Positions 8,943 to 17,697 of a stretch of DNA of 51,088 bases are shown in pieces. The notes beneath the pieces were generated by a model. It made no database searches. It saw nothing but the letters and a program-made list of their open reading frames with translations, and had not been told where the DNA came from. Within the stretch, counting starts at the first letter, position 1; the number at the start of each line of letters is the position of its first letter. The DNA lies in contig JAFUDW010000067.1 of NCBI GenBank assembly GCA_017464225.1, positions 1-51,088 on the forward strand, written 5' to 3'. Source of the DNA: Clostridia bacterium (GTDB taxonomy: Bacteria > Bacillota_A > Clostridia > Christensenellales > Aristaeellaceae). A program made the translations under genes and the position numbers.

Positions 8943-10577
8943 TTATTTGCCAAGGTCCACGGGCTCGGCGGTAACGTTCAGAATGCTGGTGGAGTTGCCG
9001 GCGGCAAACTGCTCAGCACGCTCGTCAATGATCTCCTGATAGCCGGCGTCCAGGTATTCCTGGGCATACTGGGCATACAGAGCATCGAACTCCTCGGGAG
9101 CGCACATGGTCAGCTTATCGCGGTATTCCTTATACAGGTTGACCAGAGCGGTCTGATACTCGCCCTCAGCTTCCATGGTCACAGACCATTTGGCGTTGTC
9201 GATGGCCCAGCCGGCGTTCTTCACGGCGACCTTGTCATAGTACCACTGGATGACATCCTCGGTGAAGTCCTGGGGCAGGTCATGAGGCAGATTGTTCTTG
9301 ATCATGTCCTCAATGGAACCGGCATTGCGGGCTTCAATGGTGATGCACCAATAGTCCTTGTTGTTGGAGAAGCCCTGCTTATACTGTCCGTCATAGTCGC
9401 TGACAGCCACGGGCAGGCCATTCTCATCGTAGTTGAAGTTCTCGCCCTCAACGCCCCACTGGAAGGCGAACAGGTTTTCAGGCTGGGTCAGCCATTCCAT
9501 GTACATCCAGGCAGCCTTGATCTGATCTTCGCTGGCGAAGGCGGAGAAGCCCACCATCATGCCGAAGGGGTTATCGGTGCGATAGCCGGGGGTGGTGCCA
9601 TAAGCTTCATCGATGGCGCCGGACACGGGAGCGATGGCCAGCTCGGCATCGGGATTGGCCTCATAGAAGGCGTTCAGCCAGTCCATGCTGGAGGAAATAT
9701 AAGCCGCGTACTGATAATACTCTCCGTTGATGAAATTGGTCTTTTCATCCTCGGTGCCGGTCAGGTAGTATTCGGGATTCAGCAAGCCGGAATTGTACTT
9801 GTCGTTCTCATTCTTCAGCAGGCGATAGTTGGGATCCCATCCCAGGGAGGGGATGTTGTAATCGCCGTACATAGCCCATTCGGTCTCATCCAAAGGCCAG
9901 GTGCGCCAAGCATAGTTCTGGTCGGAGCCCACGCCGGTCACCATAACGCCGCCGGCAGGATGCGCCGCAATGCCGGCATCCTTGATCTTCTGCATGGCAT
10001 CGTTGAATTCGGTGGTGGTGACGGGCACATGATCATAGCCAACCTGCTTCAGCCAGTCCATACGCACGAAGGTCTGGAAGGTGTAGGCGGTGTCATAGTA
10101 GGGGCGCAGAGCGGCCACCAGATAGGTTTCGCCGTTCAGCTTGGTGAAGCCCAGCTGGTTGTTTTCCACCATACGGTTGTAGTAGGTAGGAGCGACGGCG
10201 GCGAAATCGTCCATATTGAACTCAGTCATATAGCCGTCGGCAGCCCACTGGGCAACCTTGGGATAGTCGTATTCCATCAGCACGGTGGGCAGATCTTCGG
10301 CAGCCGCCAGCATGGAATACTTGGTCATTACGTCGGTACGGGGAATGGCCACATAGTTCACGGTGATGTTGTACTTGTCGCCAAAGTTCTCCTGGATCCA
10401 CTGGGTCCAGTAGTTGCTCTCCACGTTGGGAACGCCGGCCTGACCGCGGTCATACACCGGGATGGTGATGGACACGTTCTCGGCAAAGGGCTCCCAGGCG
10501 GGCGCTTCGGCCAGCACAGTGGGCATGAGCGCCAGCAGCATCATAGCCGCCAGAGCCAGGGCAAGGATCTTCTTCAT
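8943..10577 (-). CDS. Extracellular solute-binding protein of oligosaccharide ABC importer 1
   Basis: A 544-residue secreted binding protein that delivers oligosaccharides to the LplB/YtcP permeases encoded just upstream. The N-terminus is a clear signal peptide (MKKILALALAAMMLLALMPT, with likely cleavage after VLA at residue 23). There is no cysteine at the cleavage site, so it does not look like a lipoprotein. The mature part has the large family-1 SBP pattern (DLPTVLMEYDYPKVAQW, NGETYLVAALRPYYD, AWMYMEWLTQPENLFAFQWG). It begins with a perfect AAGGAGG site, with hairpins on both sides of the gene. Likely cargo, from context: RG-I-derived oligosaccharides. Confidence 0.85.
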   Translation of the reverse strand: MKKILALALAAMMLLALMPTVLAEAPAWEPFAENVSITIPVYDRGQAGVPNVESNYWTQWIQENFGDKYNITVNYVAIPRTDVMTKYSMLAAAEDLPTVLMEYDYPKVAQWAADGYMTEFNMDDFAAVAPTYYNRMVENNQLGFTKLNGETYLVAALRPYYDTAYTFQTFVRMDWLKQVGYDHVPVTTTEFNDAMQKIKDAGIAAHPAGGVMVTGVGSDQNYAWRTWPLDETEWAMYGDYNIPSLGWDPNYRLLKNENDKYNSGLLNPEYYLTGTEDEKTNFINGEYYQYAAYISSSMDWLNAFYEANPDAELAIAPVSGAIDEAYGTTPGYRTDNPFGMMVGFSAFASEDQIKAAWMYMEWLTQPENLFAFQWGVEGENFNYDENGLPVAVSDYDGQYKQGFSNNKDYWCITIEARNAGSIEDMIKNNLPHDLPQDFTEDVIQWYYDKVAVKNAGWAIDNAKWSVTMEAEGEYQTALVNLYKEYRDKLTMCAPEEFDALYAQYAQEYLDAGYQEIIDERAEQFAAGNSTSILNVTAEPVDLGK

Positions 10578-10653
10578 GGTTTTTTCCTCCTTTTATTTTT
10601 CAGGGCATTCCGCCCAAAGGAACGAATTTAAATATGATGGAGAATGTTTTTCT

Positions 10654-10737
10654 CCGGTCGCCCGCATTGTCGCGGACGCGGCTTTATGCCGCCCTACCCG
10701 GTCGCGCATATTGTCGCAAACGGCGCTTCATGCGCCC
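10654..10737. repeat. Two tandem 40-base structured repeats
   Basis: Copies at 10654-10694 and 10698-10737 share CCGGTCGC, ATTGTCGC and a 3' hairpin. The stems differ yet stay paired: GCGGC-TTTAT-GCCGC (10678-10692) against GGCGC-TTCAT-GCGCC (10722-10736). They lie between ytcP and the SBP gene. Confidence 0.6.
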
Positions 10738-10756
10738 TTTGCTCTGTATGCGCTCT

Positions 10757-10804
10757 GTTGGGATTTGTGATAGTATCCGCCACTGGCGGATCACAAATCC
10801 CAAC
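10757..10804. repeat. Long hairpin, 14-bp outer arms
   Basis: GTTGGGATTTGTGA (10757-10770) is perfectly complementary to TCACAAATCCCAAC (10791-10804). Inside, a five-base bulge (10771-10775) and a TCCGCC-ACT-GGCGGA stem. The geometry repeats in the next hairpin. Confidence 0.75.
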
Positions 10805-10820
10805 CCCTGTGCGGGCTCTA

Positions 10821-10865
10821 TAAAAATCCATTTTACTTCCCCCACTGGGGGAAAATGGATTTTTA
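10821..10865 (-). terminator. Long hairpin spanning the ytcP stop codon, possible leaky terminator
   Basis: TAAAAATCCATTTT (10821-10834) pairs perfectly with AAAATGGATTTTTA (10852-10865). Inside is a four-base bulge and a CCCCC-ACT-GGGGG stem. The ytcP stop codon (10865-10863) is part of the arm. On the minus strand the structure ends in a T-rich arm, which could terminate part of the transcripts before the SBP gene. Confidence 0.55.
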
Positions 10866-11783
10866 CCCTTTCACAGCGCCCACCATAACGCCCTTCACAA
10901 AGTACTTCTGCAGGAAGGGATAGATGCAGATGATAGGCAAGGTAGCAAACATGATACAGGCAGCTTGCAGCACCTCGGGCGTGCTGGTGACCTCGATGGC
11001 TTCGCTCAGCGTGGCGGTTTGGGCCTCGGTGGCGGAAGCGACCAGCTGATACAGCTTGTACTGGATCATCTTGAGCGCTTCCTTGGTGATGTAATACTTG
11101 TTATCGGCGTAGGCGTTCCAGCGGCCCACGGCGTAGAACAGGCTCAGCGTGGCGATGATGGGCATCGAAAGCGGCAGCACGATGCGGAAGAGGATCTGGA
11201 AGTTGTTGGCGCCGTCCAGGAAAGCCGCCTCCTCCAGGCTGTCGGGGATGGTGCTCTGGAAGAAGTTCTTCATGATCAGCATGTTATAGCTGGAGTAGAT
11301 CAGCGGCAGCACCAGCACCCACATGGTGTTGAGCAGGCGCAGATTTTTATACAGCAGATAGGTGGGAATCAGACCGGCGCTGAAATACATGGGGATCATG
11401 AGCAGGAAGGTAAAGAATGTACGGCCCTTCAGGCGCTTTTTGGAAAGCGGATAGGCGGCGCAGGTACAGACGATCATGCCCAGGGCCGTGAACAGCAGCA
11501 CCACGCCCACGCTGTATACGAAGGAATGCACCAGCGTGCCATCCTGGAAGATGGACTTGTAGGCGTCAAAGTTGATGCCCTTGGGCCAAAGCACCACCGA
11601 TTTTTGCATCACGGCGGTATTGCTGGAAATCGATTTGGCCGCAAGGTGAATGAAGGGCAGGATACAGGTGAGGCACAGCACCACCAACACGAAGATGATG
11701 ACGGCGTCGCCGATGGAGAACTTTCTGATCGCGTGGGAACCGTCGTTGACGGTATCAAATTCCTTTACTTTTTCCTTTGCCAT
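10863..11783 (-). CDS. Sugar ABC permease, YtcP/LplC type (importer 1)
   Basis: A 306-residue inner-membrane permease with six predicted spans, of the CUT1 family used with large SBPs. The EAA loop reads EEAAFLDGANNFQILFRIVLPLS, which contacts the ATPase. The C-terminal signature FLQKYFVKGVMVGAVKG is typical for YtcP/LplC. No ATPase gene is present in the locus, so a shared MsmX-like ATPase is expected. ATG at 11783 is preferred over the GTG three codons earlier, because that GTG lies in the AAGGGGG ribosome site. The lplB partner ends 13 bases upstream. Confidence 0.88.
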   Translation of the reverse strand: MAKEKVKEFDTVNDGSHAIRKFSIGDAVIIFVLVVLCLTCILPFIHLAAKSISSNTAVMQKSVVLWPKGINFDAYKSIFQDGTLVHSFVYSVGVVLLFTALGMIVCTCAAYPLSKKRLKGRTFFTFLLMIPMYFSAGLIPTYLLYKNLRLLNTMWVLVLPLIYSSYNMLIMKNFFQSTIPDSLEEAAFLDGANNFQILFRIVLPLSMPIIATLSLFYAVGRWNAYADNKYYITKEALKMIQYKLYQLVASATEAQTATLSEAIEVTSTPEVLQAACIMFATLPIICIYPFLQKYFVKGVMVGAVKG

Positions 11784-11796
11784 TTCGTCCACCCCC

Positions 11797-12747
11797 TTAC
11801 AGCAGGCCGTCTTCGCCCAAGGCTTTGGCGAAGCGGTCGCTGAGCAGCACCAGCATCAGGCCCACCAGGGACTGGAACAAACCAACGGCGGTGGCCATGC
11901 TGAATTTGGCGTTGGCAAGGCCCTTTTCATAGATATAGATGGCCAATTGATATTGATAATCGCGCACCTGGGTGTTGCCGAAAACGTCCAAGCGCTCAAA
12001 GTTGCTGCCCATCACCTTGCCCAGGTTCATGATCAGCAGCACCACGATGGTGGAACGGATGCCGGGCAGGGTGATATGCCAGATGCGCTGCAGGCGGCTG
12101 GCGCCGTCGATCATGGCGGCCTCATAGAGCTCGCCGCTGATGCCGGTGATGGCGGCCAGGTAAATGATGGTGCCCCAGCCCATGCCCTGCCATACGCCGA
12201 TGAGCAGGTAGGTAACGGCCCAATGGGTCTTTTCGGTCAGGAAGGGAATGCCCTCCTTGATCCACCCCCAGTTCATCATGAGCACGTTGATGATGCCGGT
12301 GGAAGGCTTGAACAGCTGGTAGGCCACCGAGCCGATGATGACCCAGGAAAGGAAGTGCGGCAGATACAATACGGTTTGGGTGACTTTTTTGAACCGCGGG
12401 AAACGCAATTCGTTCAGCATCAGCGCCAGGATGATAGGCATGGGGAAGCTGACCAGCAGATCCAACAGGTTAAACACGATGGAGTTGGACAGGGCGCGCT
12501 TGAAATCCTTATCCTTGAACACCTTGGCGAAGGTTTCCCAGCCCACCCATTTGCTTCCGGCGTAGCCCTTGGCGGGTTTATAATCCATAAACACCATGCG
12601 AAGGCCAGGATATGCGGCATAGTTGAAAACGATCACCAGCGCCACCGGCAAAAGCAGCAGCAGATAAAGATGCCAGTCCCGTTTCAGCGCCACAGACCAG
12701 CGCGTCTTTTCCCGCAGGCTGGGCGCTTTTACCGATTTTGTTTTCAT
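11797..12747 (-). CDS. Sugar ABC permease, LplB type (importer 1)
   Basis: A 316-residue permease with about six membrane spans, first gene of the importer-glycosidase operon that runs down to the GH2 gene at 795. It has the LplB hallmarks: a cytoplasmic basic N-terminus, WHLYLLLLLPVALVIVFNY as first span, the EAA loop EAAMIDGASRLQRIWHITLP, and the ending ALGEDGLL. ATG at 12747 has AAAGGGGGA about 10 bases upstream; an in-frame extension to 12825 overlaps the predicted promoter. Partner of the YtcP-type permease that follows. Confidence 0.88.
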   Translation of the reverse strand: MKTKSVKAPSLREKTRWSVALKRDWHLYLLLLLPVALVIVFNYAAYPGLRMVFMDYKPAKGYAGSKWVGWETFAKVFKDKDFKRALSNSIVFNLLDLLVSFPMPIILALMLNELRFPRFKKVTQTVLYLPHFLSWVIIGSVAYQLFKPSTGIINVLMMNWGWIKEGIPFLTEKTHWAVTYLLIGVWQGMGWGTIIYLAAITGISGELYEAAMIDGASRLQRIWHITLPGIRSTIVVLLIMNLGKVMGSNFERLDVFGNTQVRDYQYQLAIYIYEKGLANAKFSMATAVGLFQSLVGLMLVLLSDRFAKALGEDGLL

Positions 12748-12796
12748 GAAACCGATTCCCCCTTTGTCCGTCGCGCGATCATAAAACGCCGATGGA

Positions 12797-12825
12797 ATTA
12801 TGAAGATATATTCGGATAAGAACAA
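12797..12825 (-). promoter_or_regulatory. Candidate promoter of importer 1 / glycosidase operon
   Basis: TTGTTC (12825-12820) and CATAAT (12802-12797) are spaced 17 bases apart, with the -10 about 50 bases before the lplB start. The poor -35 fits a promoter needing an activator; the putative operator lies upstream at 12912. Confidence 0.45.
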
Positions 12826-12911
12826 AACAGCCGTTTTTTATTTTCTTTGCATTATCATGATCATTTTAGATCATTCAGACGGGATAATCAAATCAAAAAT
12901 GTTCAAATCAT

Positions 12912-12929
12912 GATGAATTTCAACCATAT
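12912..12929. promoter_or_regulatory. Candidate AraC operator, copy 1
   Basis: GATGAATTTCAACCATAT, matching 17 of 18 bases with the copy at 13976 and 16 of 18 with that at 25578. A related TTCAAATCAT lies 17 bases to the left. It overlaps the end of the AraC gene, about 120-140 bases before the predicted start of lplB transcription. Confidence 0.5.
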
Positions 12930-13867
12930 CAAGGGGTATTCGGCGGTTCCTCGGCTTCCATCCAGCCGGTATAGGTGATCAGCGAGGGTTTGTTCTCCCC
13001 ACCCGATTTGCGCCAGGCCGAGGGCGTGCAGCCCATAAACCGCCTGAAATGCTGGTTGTAGCAGCACAGCGAGGAGTAGCCCACCTGGGTGGCGATTTCG
13101 GCAATGGTTTTATCGGTGCTCCGCAGCAGGCGGCAGCTCTGGATGACTCTGAGCTGATGGAGGAAGTGCAGCGGATTGGTACCCATTTGGGCGCTGAAAA
13201 GCCGCCGGAAATGGGTTGGGCTGATATGGCAGATTTCAGCCAGCTTTTCCATGGAAAACGCCTGATCATAGCTGGTGTGCATATATTCCAGCGCCGGGCC
13301 GATGGCCGACAGGTTTTTATCCCTGGCGCTCTGCTCATCGTCCGAATAGATGCGCAGCAGGTTCGCCGACAGAAACAACAGCAGTCCCCGGATGGCGCCT
13401 CGGTAGCCTGGCTTTTGGGCGGCAAATTCATCCAGGATGCTCTGCACAACATACCGTGCCCAGGGATACTTCTGGGGCGTCAATATGCAGTGCCAGTTGG
13501 TCACCATCTTGTAAAAGGTGTTGATATCAGGGATCTGCGCCCAGCCGTAATCGCCCAGAACGGCCGCGATATCCACATAAAGATAGCTCCACAGGCTGTA
13601 GGTATTGGGGGACGACCAGGTGGTATGGGGTACGTTGCGGGCGACAAAGGTCACGCAATCCTTTTCAAAGGGTATTTCCTGATCGCCCATCAGCATAGCG
13701 CCGCCGTCCGAATGGCAGATGCCGATCTCCAGGCAGTTATGGATATGCAATCGCTTGCTGGGGATGGGGCTGATGCGCCAGTTTTCACCGGTCAGCACGA
13801 GCAGCGGAAAATCAGGCGGCAGCTCATACGTCCTGTATTCCAGCACGGCCTGTTTTGTTCTGGGCAT
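12929..13867 (-). CDS. AraC-family regulator of the RG-I locus
   Basis: A 312-residue regulator. The N-terminal part is a cupin-like sensor domain (LHIHNCLEIGICHSDGGAML near 40-60; FVARNVPHTTWS). The C-terminal part has two helix-turn-helix units (MEKLAEICHISPTHFRRLFS and TIAEIATQVGYSSLCCYNQHF, ending in a GCTPSAWRK recognition segment). Such proteins bind sugar and usually activate nearby catabolic operons. It lies between the two halves of the locus and has its own promoter. The same 18-bp motif occurs ahead of it, ahead of lplB-1 and ahead of GH105, so it is the likely local activator and controls itself. The start has GGAGG eight bases upstream. Confidence 0.88.
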   Translation of the reverse strand: MPRTKQAVLEYRTYELPPDFPLLVLTGENWRISPIPSKRLHIHNCLEIGICHSDGGAMLMGDQEIPFEKDCVTFVARNVPHTTWSSPNTYSLWSYLYVDIAAVLGDYGWAQIPDINTFYKMVTNWHCILTPQKYPWARYVVQSILDEFAAQKPGYRGAIRGLLLFLSANLLRIYSDDEQSARDKNLSAIGPALEYMHTSYDQAFSMEKLAEICHISPTHFRRLFSAQMGTNPLHFLHQLRVIQSCRLLRSTDKTIAEIATQVGYSSLCCYNQHFRRFMGCTPSAWRKSGGENKPSLITYTGWMEAEEPPNTP

Positions 13868-13926
13868 ATATGCCGCCTCCTTTCCCCTTTTCGCTCATGC
13901 AGTCATTTGTCAGCTTTTCATAAAAA

Positions 13927-13955
13927 ATTATAGCTTTTTTTGCATATTCCTTCAA
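13927..13955 (-). promoter_or_regulatory. Promoter of the AraC gene
   Basis: TTGAAG (13955-13950), a 17-base spacer and a perfect TATAAT (13932-13927), about 60 bases ahead of the start codon. The operator motif is 20 bases upstream of the -35. Confidence 0.6.
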
Positions 13956-13975
13956 ATACAATTCGATAGAATACC

Positions 13976-13993
13976 GATGGATTTCAACCATAT
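13976..13993. promoter_or_regulatory. Candidate AraC operator, copy 2
   Basis: GATGGATTTCAACCATAT lies upstream of the AraC promoter. A second TTTCAAACATAT occurs 31 bases away, at 14013-14024, though inside the end of the GH2 gene. The position upstream of the -35 suits activation. Confidence 0.5.
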
Positions 13994-13998
13994 AGGAA

Positions 13999-16686
13999 TT
14001 ACTTTATTTCAGTTTCAAACATATTTTTCACCCATTGAGGGTCAATTTGACATAAAGGCGCAAATTGATCGGAGGCCAAATAGCGGTAAATGGCGGCCTG
14101 CAGCGCCCGAGCTTCGGGATACTGCGTCAGCTGATGAAGGCCCAGGGAGGATACCAGCAGACGGCCATTGCCGCAGCGGCATTCAAACAGCTTCGCCATA
14201 GGCCGCAGCAGGACGCAGGAATCCATTTCAGCGATGATACAATCGATGCGCTCAGGCAATATCATGGCCCGCTGAACCGCCATGGGCCACCACTGCCATT
14301 CGCTGTAGCTTTCCGTGGGAAAATCCCGGAATATGGGGTGCCGCGCGTCGATCAGCTGGCCCATGCCGCCCGCCTGATGCGGGAAGGTGCACACCGACCA
14401 GAAATCAGGGCTGAACTGGGCCTGAATGGAATTTGGCAGCGCCTCCGCCGTGCTGTCCGGAGCCAGATAAACGGCGCCGCCCTCCTTCAGGATGCGCTCG
14501 GCAGTTTCGTCTATGGCGCGGCATTCATAAACCCCGTCCGGACATACGGGGCGCTCCTCCGGATAAACCCAGATCGGATATGTGTTTTCAATCCCGCAGA
14601 ATTCCGCCGTCAGCGTCAGCTTGATCGGCTTAATGATACCGTCCAACAGGATATCGAGCTCGCCCAGTCCGGTCAGGCCGCCTGCCGGGGCCGTCGTTTG
14701 CGGCAGCGTTCCATGCCTCTCATAATCCTCGCCGCGCAGCGTCCACGCAAGGCTGCCGGAAAGATCACGCTTTCCGTAATTGGCCATTTTGACTTGCGCT
14801 TTGCAGCTTTCCCCCGCGGTATAGGTATATTTTTCCAGCAGCACCAGGGGAAGCGCGTCCCGGAAAAAGGCGGCGAACCGCTCCGGCTTGGCAAAATCAT
14901 AGGGCTTCGCCTCAAAATGGGCGTCCATCATGCCCACCAGCGCCGTTCCCTGACCGGGAAAATCCTGCAAGCCCAGCAGCGAAATGCCGCTGTATCCCTC
15001 GGTGCGCAGCGCCGCTTCCGCTTCGGCCCGATAGCACAACAGACTGCTTTCTCCCGTGGCCTCGACCATGCGTGCCCATTCCTTTTCAAGCCCGTTCCGC
15101 CGCATTTTGTTTTGCATTTGCCGCAGATTATCCGGACTGGTGACGCCTTTGTATTTGGCGATTTCGCCAAAGTCCGGCAGCACCTCGTACTGCCCTACCT
15201 CAAAGGAAAAGACAGGCTGATCGGTCTTTTGCCGCAGGGCTTTTACAGTGGCATCATAATTGCGGCGTCCATCGGGATACGCGTGATTCAGCCAGCCCTT
15301 AGGCCCGTCGCAGGTAGCCCGAGTATCATGGTCAAAATACATCATGGCGGTATAGAAATCGCTGGCGGGATCGGCGCCAACGGCTCCGTAATGCGCGTTG
15401 GAGCCGTTGGCATACAGCCGCGTGGAATCGTAATCCCGGGCCTCCCGCAGCATCGCGTCCATAAAAGCGTGGCCCGCCGCGTCGGCGTGCAGCTCGTTGC
15501 CCAGCGAAAGCATCACAAAGGAGGGATGGTTGGCAAGCTGCCGAAGGATCAGCAACAATTCCGTCCGGTAATACCGCTGAGACTCCTCCGACATGAAGGC
15601 GTTTTCCGGATCCCAATGGGATAATTCGGGCTGCATCAGCATGCCCATTTCATCGGCGGCAGCAAAAGCGGCCTCCGGCGGGCAATGGCTGTGAAAGCGC
15701 AGGCAGTTGACGCCGTAAGCGCGGTATTTTTGCAGGATCTCTTTCCATGCCTTTTCGTCCATGGGGATATACCCGGTTTCCGGGAATACGGCGCAATTGG
15801 CCTCGCAGCGCAGGAAAACGCGGCGGCCGTTCAGGGTCAGGCATCCGTTTTCGGCCTTGAAATCCCGAAGACCGAAGCTGTATTCCTTTTTCTCCAGCCC
15901 GTCGCCGGACACGGTCAGTGCGCAAAGCCGGCCTTCCTCCAGATCCCAGCGCCGCACCTCCGGCCTGACGTTCAAATTCCGGAACCAGATCTGATGTTGG
16001 CCCTGCGGAAGATCGGCGTCCGCGTGAGCAGGGGCTGTCAAGGCGTCTGAAAAGACCTCGACCGTTCCGCGCCAGGGCGCGGTGGCATCGATCTCCACAC
16101 AAACGTCGATCGCCTGTCCATGCGGATATACCCGCGTATGGGAAATAAATACCCGCCGCTCCGCGCGCAGGCGAATATGGCCCAGCAGCCCGTTCCAATT
16201 GGTCTGGGTTTCATCGGTGGCCGCCGAGGATTGCAGGATGGCTTTCCGGGGCCAGCCGGGATAGCTGTTGTCCGATAAGAAGGTGAACGAGTCATGACCG
16301 TTGACCAGCCCGGTGGCTTCAAAACAGCAGGGCGTGGAAAGACTTTCCGGACGGCACAGCGGCGCTTCCGCGCCGTTTATGCGAAGACGAAGCTGTCTTG
16401 CGCGTTCCACGTCCACGAATACGCGCATGCCTTCCGGCACCGTCCAATCGAAGGCGCGGGAAATAACAGCCTCGCCTTCAAATGTGAATTTTCGGGTGAG
16501 CCGGGTCACGATGGGATCACCAGGCTTCCAAAACCCGATACGCTCGGCGTTATCCCGATGCCATTGGCAAGCAGGATCGTCCCGAAATCCGATGCCGCTT
16601 TCATCCAGCGTTCCGGGCAAGCGCATTTCGGCGCGCCTGCCCGCTGCTTCACATGTCCATATGCCCGAAAGCTCCAATAGCTCCAT
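13999..16686 (-). CDS. Glycoside hydrolase family 2-type enzyme, divergent
   Basis: An 895-residue intracellular enzyme of clan GH-A. N-terminal beta-sandwich domains (about 1-280) lead into a TIM barrel starting near NGRRVFLRCEANCAVFPETG. The acid/base is predicted as Glu398 in LSLGNELHAD and the nucleophile as Glu496 in FSFEVGQYEV. The last third (about 600-895) is beta-rich and unassigned. The sequence is far from the other GH2 in this window and from LacZ, so the bond cut is unknown; a beta-linked sugar of RG-I is likely. It starts with AAGGAG and probably has its own promoter (16756-16784). Confidence 0.75.
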   Translation of the reverse strand: MELLELSGIWTCEAAGRRAEMRLPGTLDESGIGFRDDPACQWHRDNAERIGFWKPGDPIVTRLTRKFTFEGEAVISRAFDWTVPEGMRVFVDVERARQLRLRINGAEAPLCRPESLSTPCCFEATGLVNGHDSFTFLSDNSYPGWPRKAILQSSAATDETQTNWNGLLGHIRLRAERRVFISHTRVYPHGQAIDVCVEIDATAPWRGTVEVFSDALTAPAHADADLPQGQHQIWFRNLNVRPEVRRWDLEEGRLCALTVSGDGLEKKEYSFGLRDFKAENGCLTLNGRRVFLRCEANCAVFPETGYIPMDEKAWKEILQKYRAYGVNCLRFHSHCPPEAAFAAADEMGMLMQPELSHWDPENAFMSEESQRYYRTELLLILRQLANHPSFVMLSLGNELHADAAGHAFMDAMLREARDYDSTRLYANGSNAHYGAVGADPASDFYTAMMYFDHDTRATCDGPKGWLNHAYPDGRRNYDATVKALRQKTDQPVFSFEVGQYEVLPDFGEIAKYKGVTSPDNLRQMQNKMRRNGLEKEWARMVEATGESSLLCYRAEAEAALRTEGYSGISLLGLQDFPGQGTALVGMMDAHFEAKPYDFAKPERFAAFFRDALPLVLLEKYTYTAGESCKAQVKMANYGKRDLSGSLAWTLRGEDYERHGTLPQTTAPAGGLTGLGELDILLDGIIKPIKLTLTAEFCGIENTYPIWVYPEERPVCPDGVYECRAIDETAERILKEGGAVYLAPDSTAEALPNSIQAQFSPDFWSVCTFPHQAGGMGQLIDARHPIFRDFPTESYSEWQWWPMAVQRAMILPERIDCIIAEMDSCVLLRPMAKLFECRCGNGRLLVSSLGLHQLTQYPEARALQAAIYRYLASDQFAPLCQIDPQWVKNMFETEIK

Positions 16687-16755
16687 ATTTCATCTCCTTC
16701 GACCGCGGAAAACGAATGGAAACACGCGCCGCCCGTTTTACTGAAAATCAATTTG

Positions 16756-16784
16756 ATCTTAACACGCAAAAACGCGCGGCTCAA
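16756..16784 (-). promoter_or_regulatory. Candidate promoter of the divergent GH2 gene
   Basis: TTGAGC (16784-16779), 17 bases, TAAGAT (16761-16756), ending 70 bases before the GH2 start. A weak match that overlaps the terminator-like stem next to it. Confidence 0.35.
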
Positions 16785-16821
16785 TGCTGCTTACTGCCAT
16801 TTTATCGCTGAAAACCGCGCG
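16768..16821 (-). terminator. Terminator-like structure after the TIM-barrel gene
   Basis: CGCGCGG (16773-16779) pairs with CCGCGCG (16815-16821) across a 35-base loop, and on the minus strand the stem is followed by TTTTTG. It would end the GH105-to-TIM-barrel operon before the GH2 gene. The large loop lowers certainty. Confidence 0.4.
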
Positions 16822-16846
16822 ATCTCCATCCAAACATATTGCAGGC

Positions 16847-17683
16847 TCACAGCCCTGCCGCCACTTTTTCCAAATGCAGCCTGGCGGCTTCGGCGTTATC
16901 GGGCAGCGTATCCTCCAGCGTCATGGGCAGCGCGCGCGTCTTGGCGAAAGACAGCAGCCGCTCAAAGGACATATCGCCCGTACCGCAGGCCTTTGAAAAC
17001 ACCTGTCCGGGCCGCAGCTCGTAATCCTTCATATGCAGCATGATGATCTTATCCCCCAACCGGCTGATGGCGTCCTCCACGATGGCGTTGGCCTGACCGG
17101 CGTTTTCAACGGTCAGCAGGTTCACAGCGTCCAGGATGATCTTCAAATTCTCCGAGGGCACCTCCTCCAGCATGCGCTGGGCGCGCTCGGGCGTGGCAAT
17201 GATATGGCTGCTCACAGGCTCCACCGCCAGGATCGCGCCGCACTCCTCGGCGCAGCGCACCACGGGCCGCAGCCCCTTCAGGAACAGCTGAAAGGCTTCC
17301 TCGCTGGCGCCAGGGCCTTCGGGAAAACGGGAAGCGGCATTGGCGTAGGTTTCGGTGCCCACCATCAGCGCGCCCATTTTAGGCGCGAAACGCAGATGGG
17401 CTTTATAGATTTCCTGGGTGCGGGCCATGCCCTCCGGATCGGGATCGGCCAGGTTCAGATAGCAGCCCAGCACTGCGCACTGCATCCGGCGGGCGGCAAA
17501 AGCGCAGCGAACCTCTTCAGCCAAAGCGTCGGTCAAAAGCACCGGGGCCTTTTCCATATCAAAGCCCGCGATCGTTTTGCTCAGCGCCAAATGGGCACAG
17601 GTAAAGCCCTGGCTTTGGGCATAGCACAGCCGCTCGTTCAGCGTGCCGGGCAGTGTATCATGCAGACGAATGCCGATATTCAC
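16847..17683 (-). CDS. Sugar phosphate isomerase/epimerase-like TIM barrel
   Basis: A 278-residue protein of the xylose-isomerase-like (AP endonuclease 2) superfamily. The GTG start gives VNIGIRLHDT, the normal beginning of this family. Metal-binding candidates are the Glu in LAVEPVSSHI, the Asp in IILDAVNLL, the His in IMLHMKDYE and the Glu in LEDTLPD near the end. It follows rhamnose mutarotase directly, and a GGGGTGA site precedes the GTG. An ATG six codons earlier overlaps the mutarotase stop and cannot be excluded. It may isomerise a sugar or sugar acid released from RG-I; the exact reaction cannot be assigned. Confidence 0.7.
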   Translation of the reverse strand: MNIGIRLHDTLPGTLNERLCYAQSQGFTCAHLALSKTIAGFDMEKAPVLLTDALAEEVRCAFAARRMQCAVLGCYLNLADPDPEGMARTQEIYKAHLRFAPKMGALMVGTETYANAASRFPEGPGASEEAFQLFLKGLRPVVRCAEECGAILAVEPVSSHIIATPERAQRMLEEVPSENLKIILDAVNLLTVENAGQANAIVEDAISRLGDKIIMLHMKDYELRPGQVFSKACGTGDMSFERLLSFAKTRALPMTLEDTLPDNAEAARLHLEKVAAGL

Positions 17684-17697
17684 AGGCTCACCCCGTC

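Noticed and set aside
14013..14024. A fourth operator copy, TTTCAAACATAT
   Set aside because: It lies inside the last codons of the GH2 gene and matches only part of the motif, so chance is likely.
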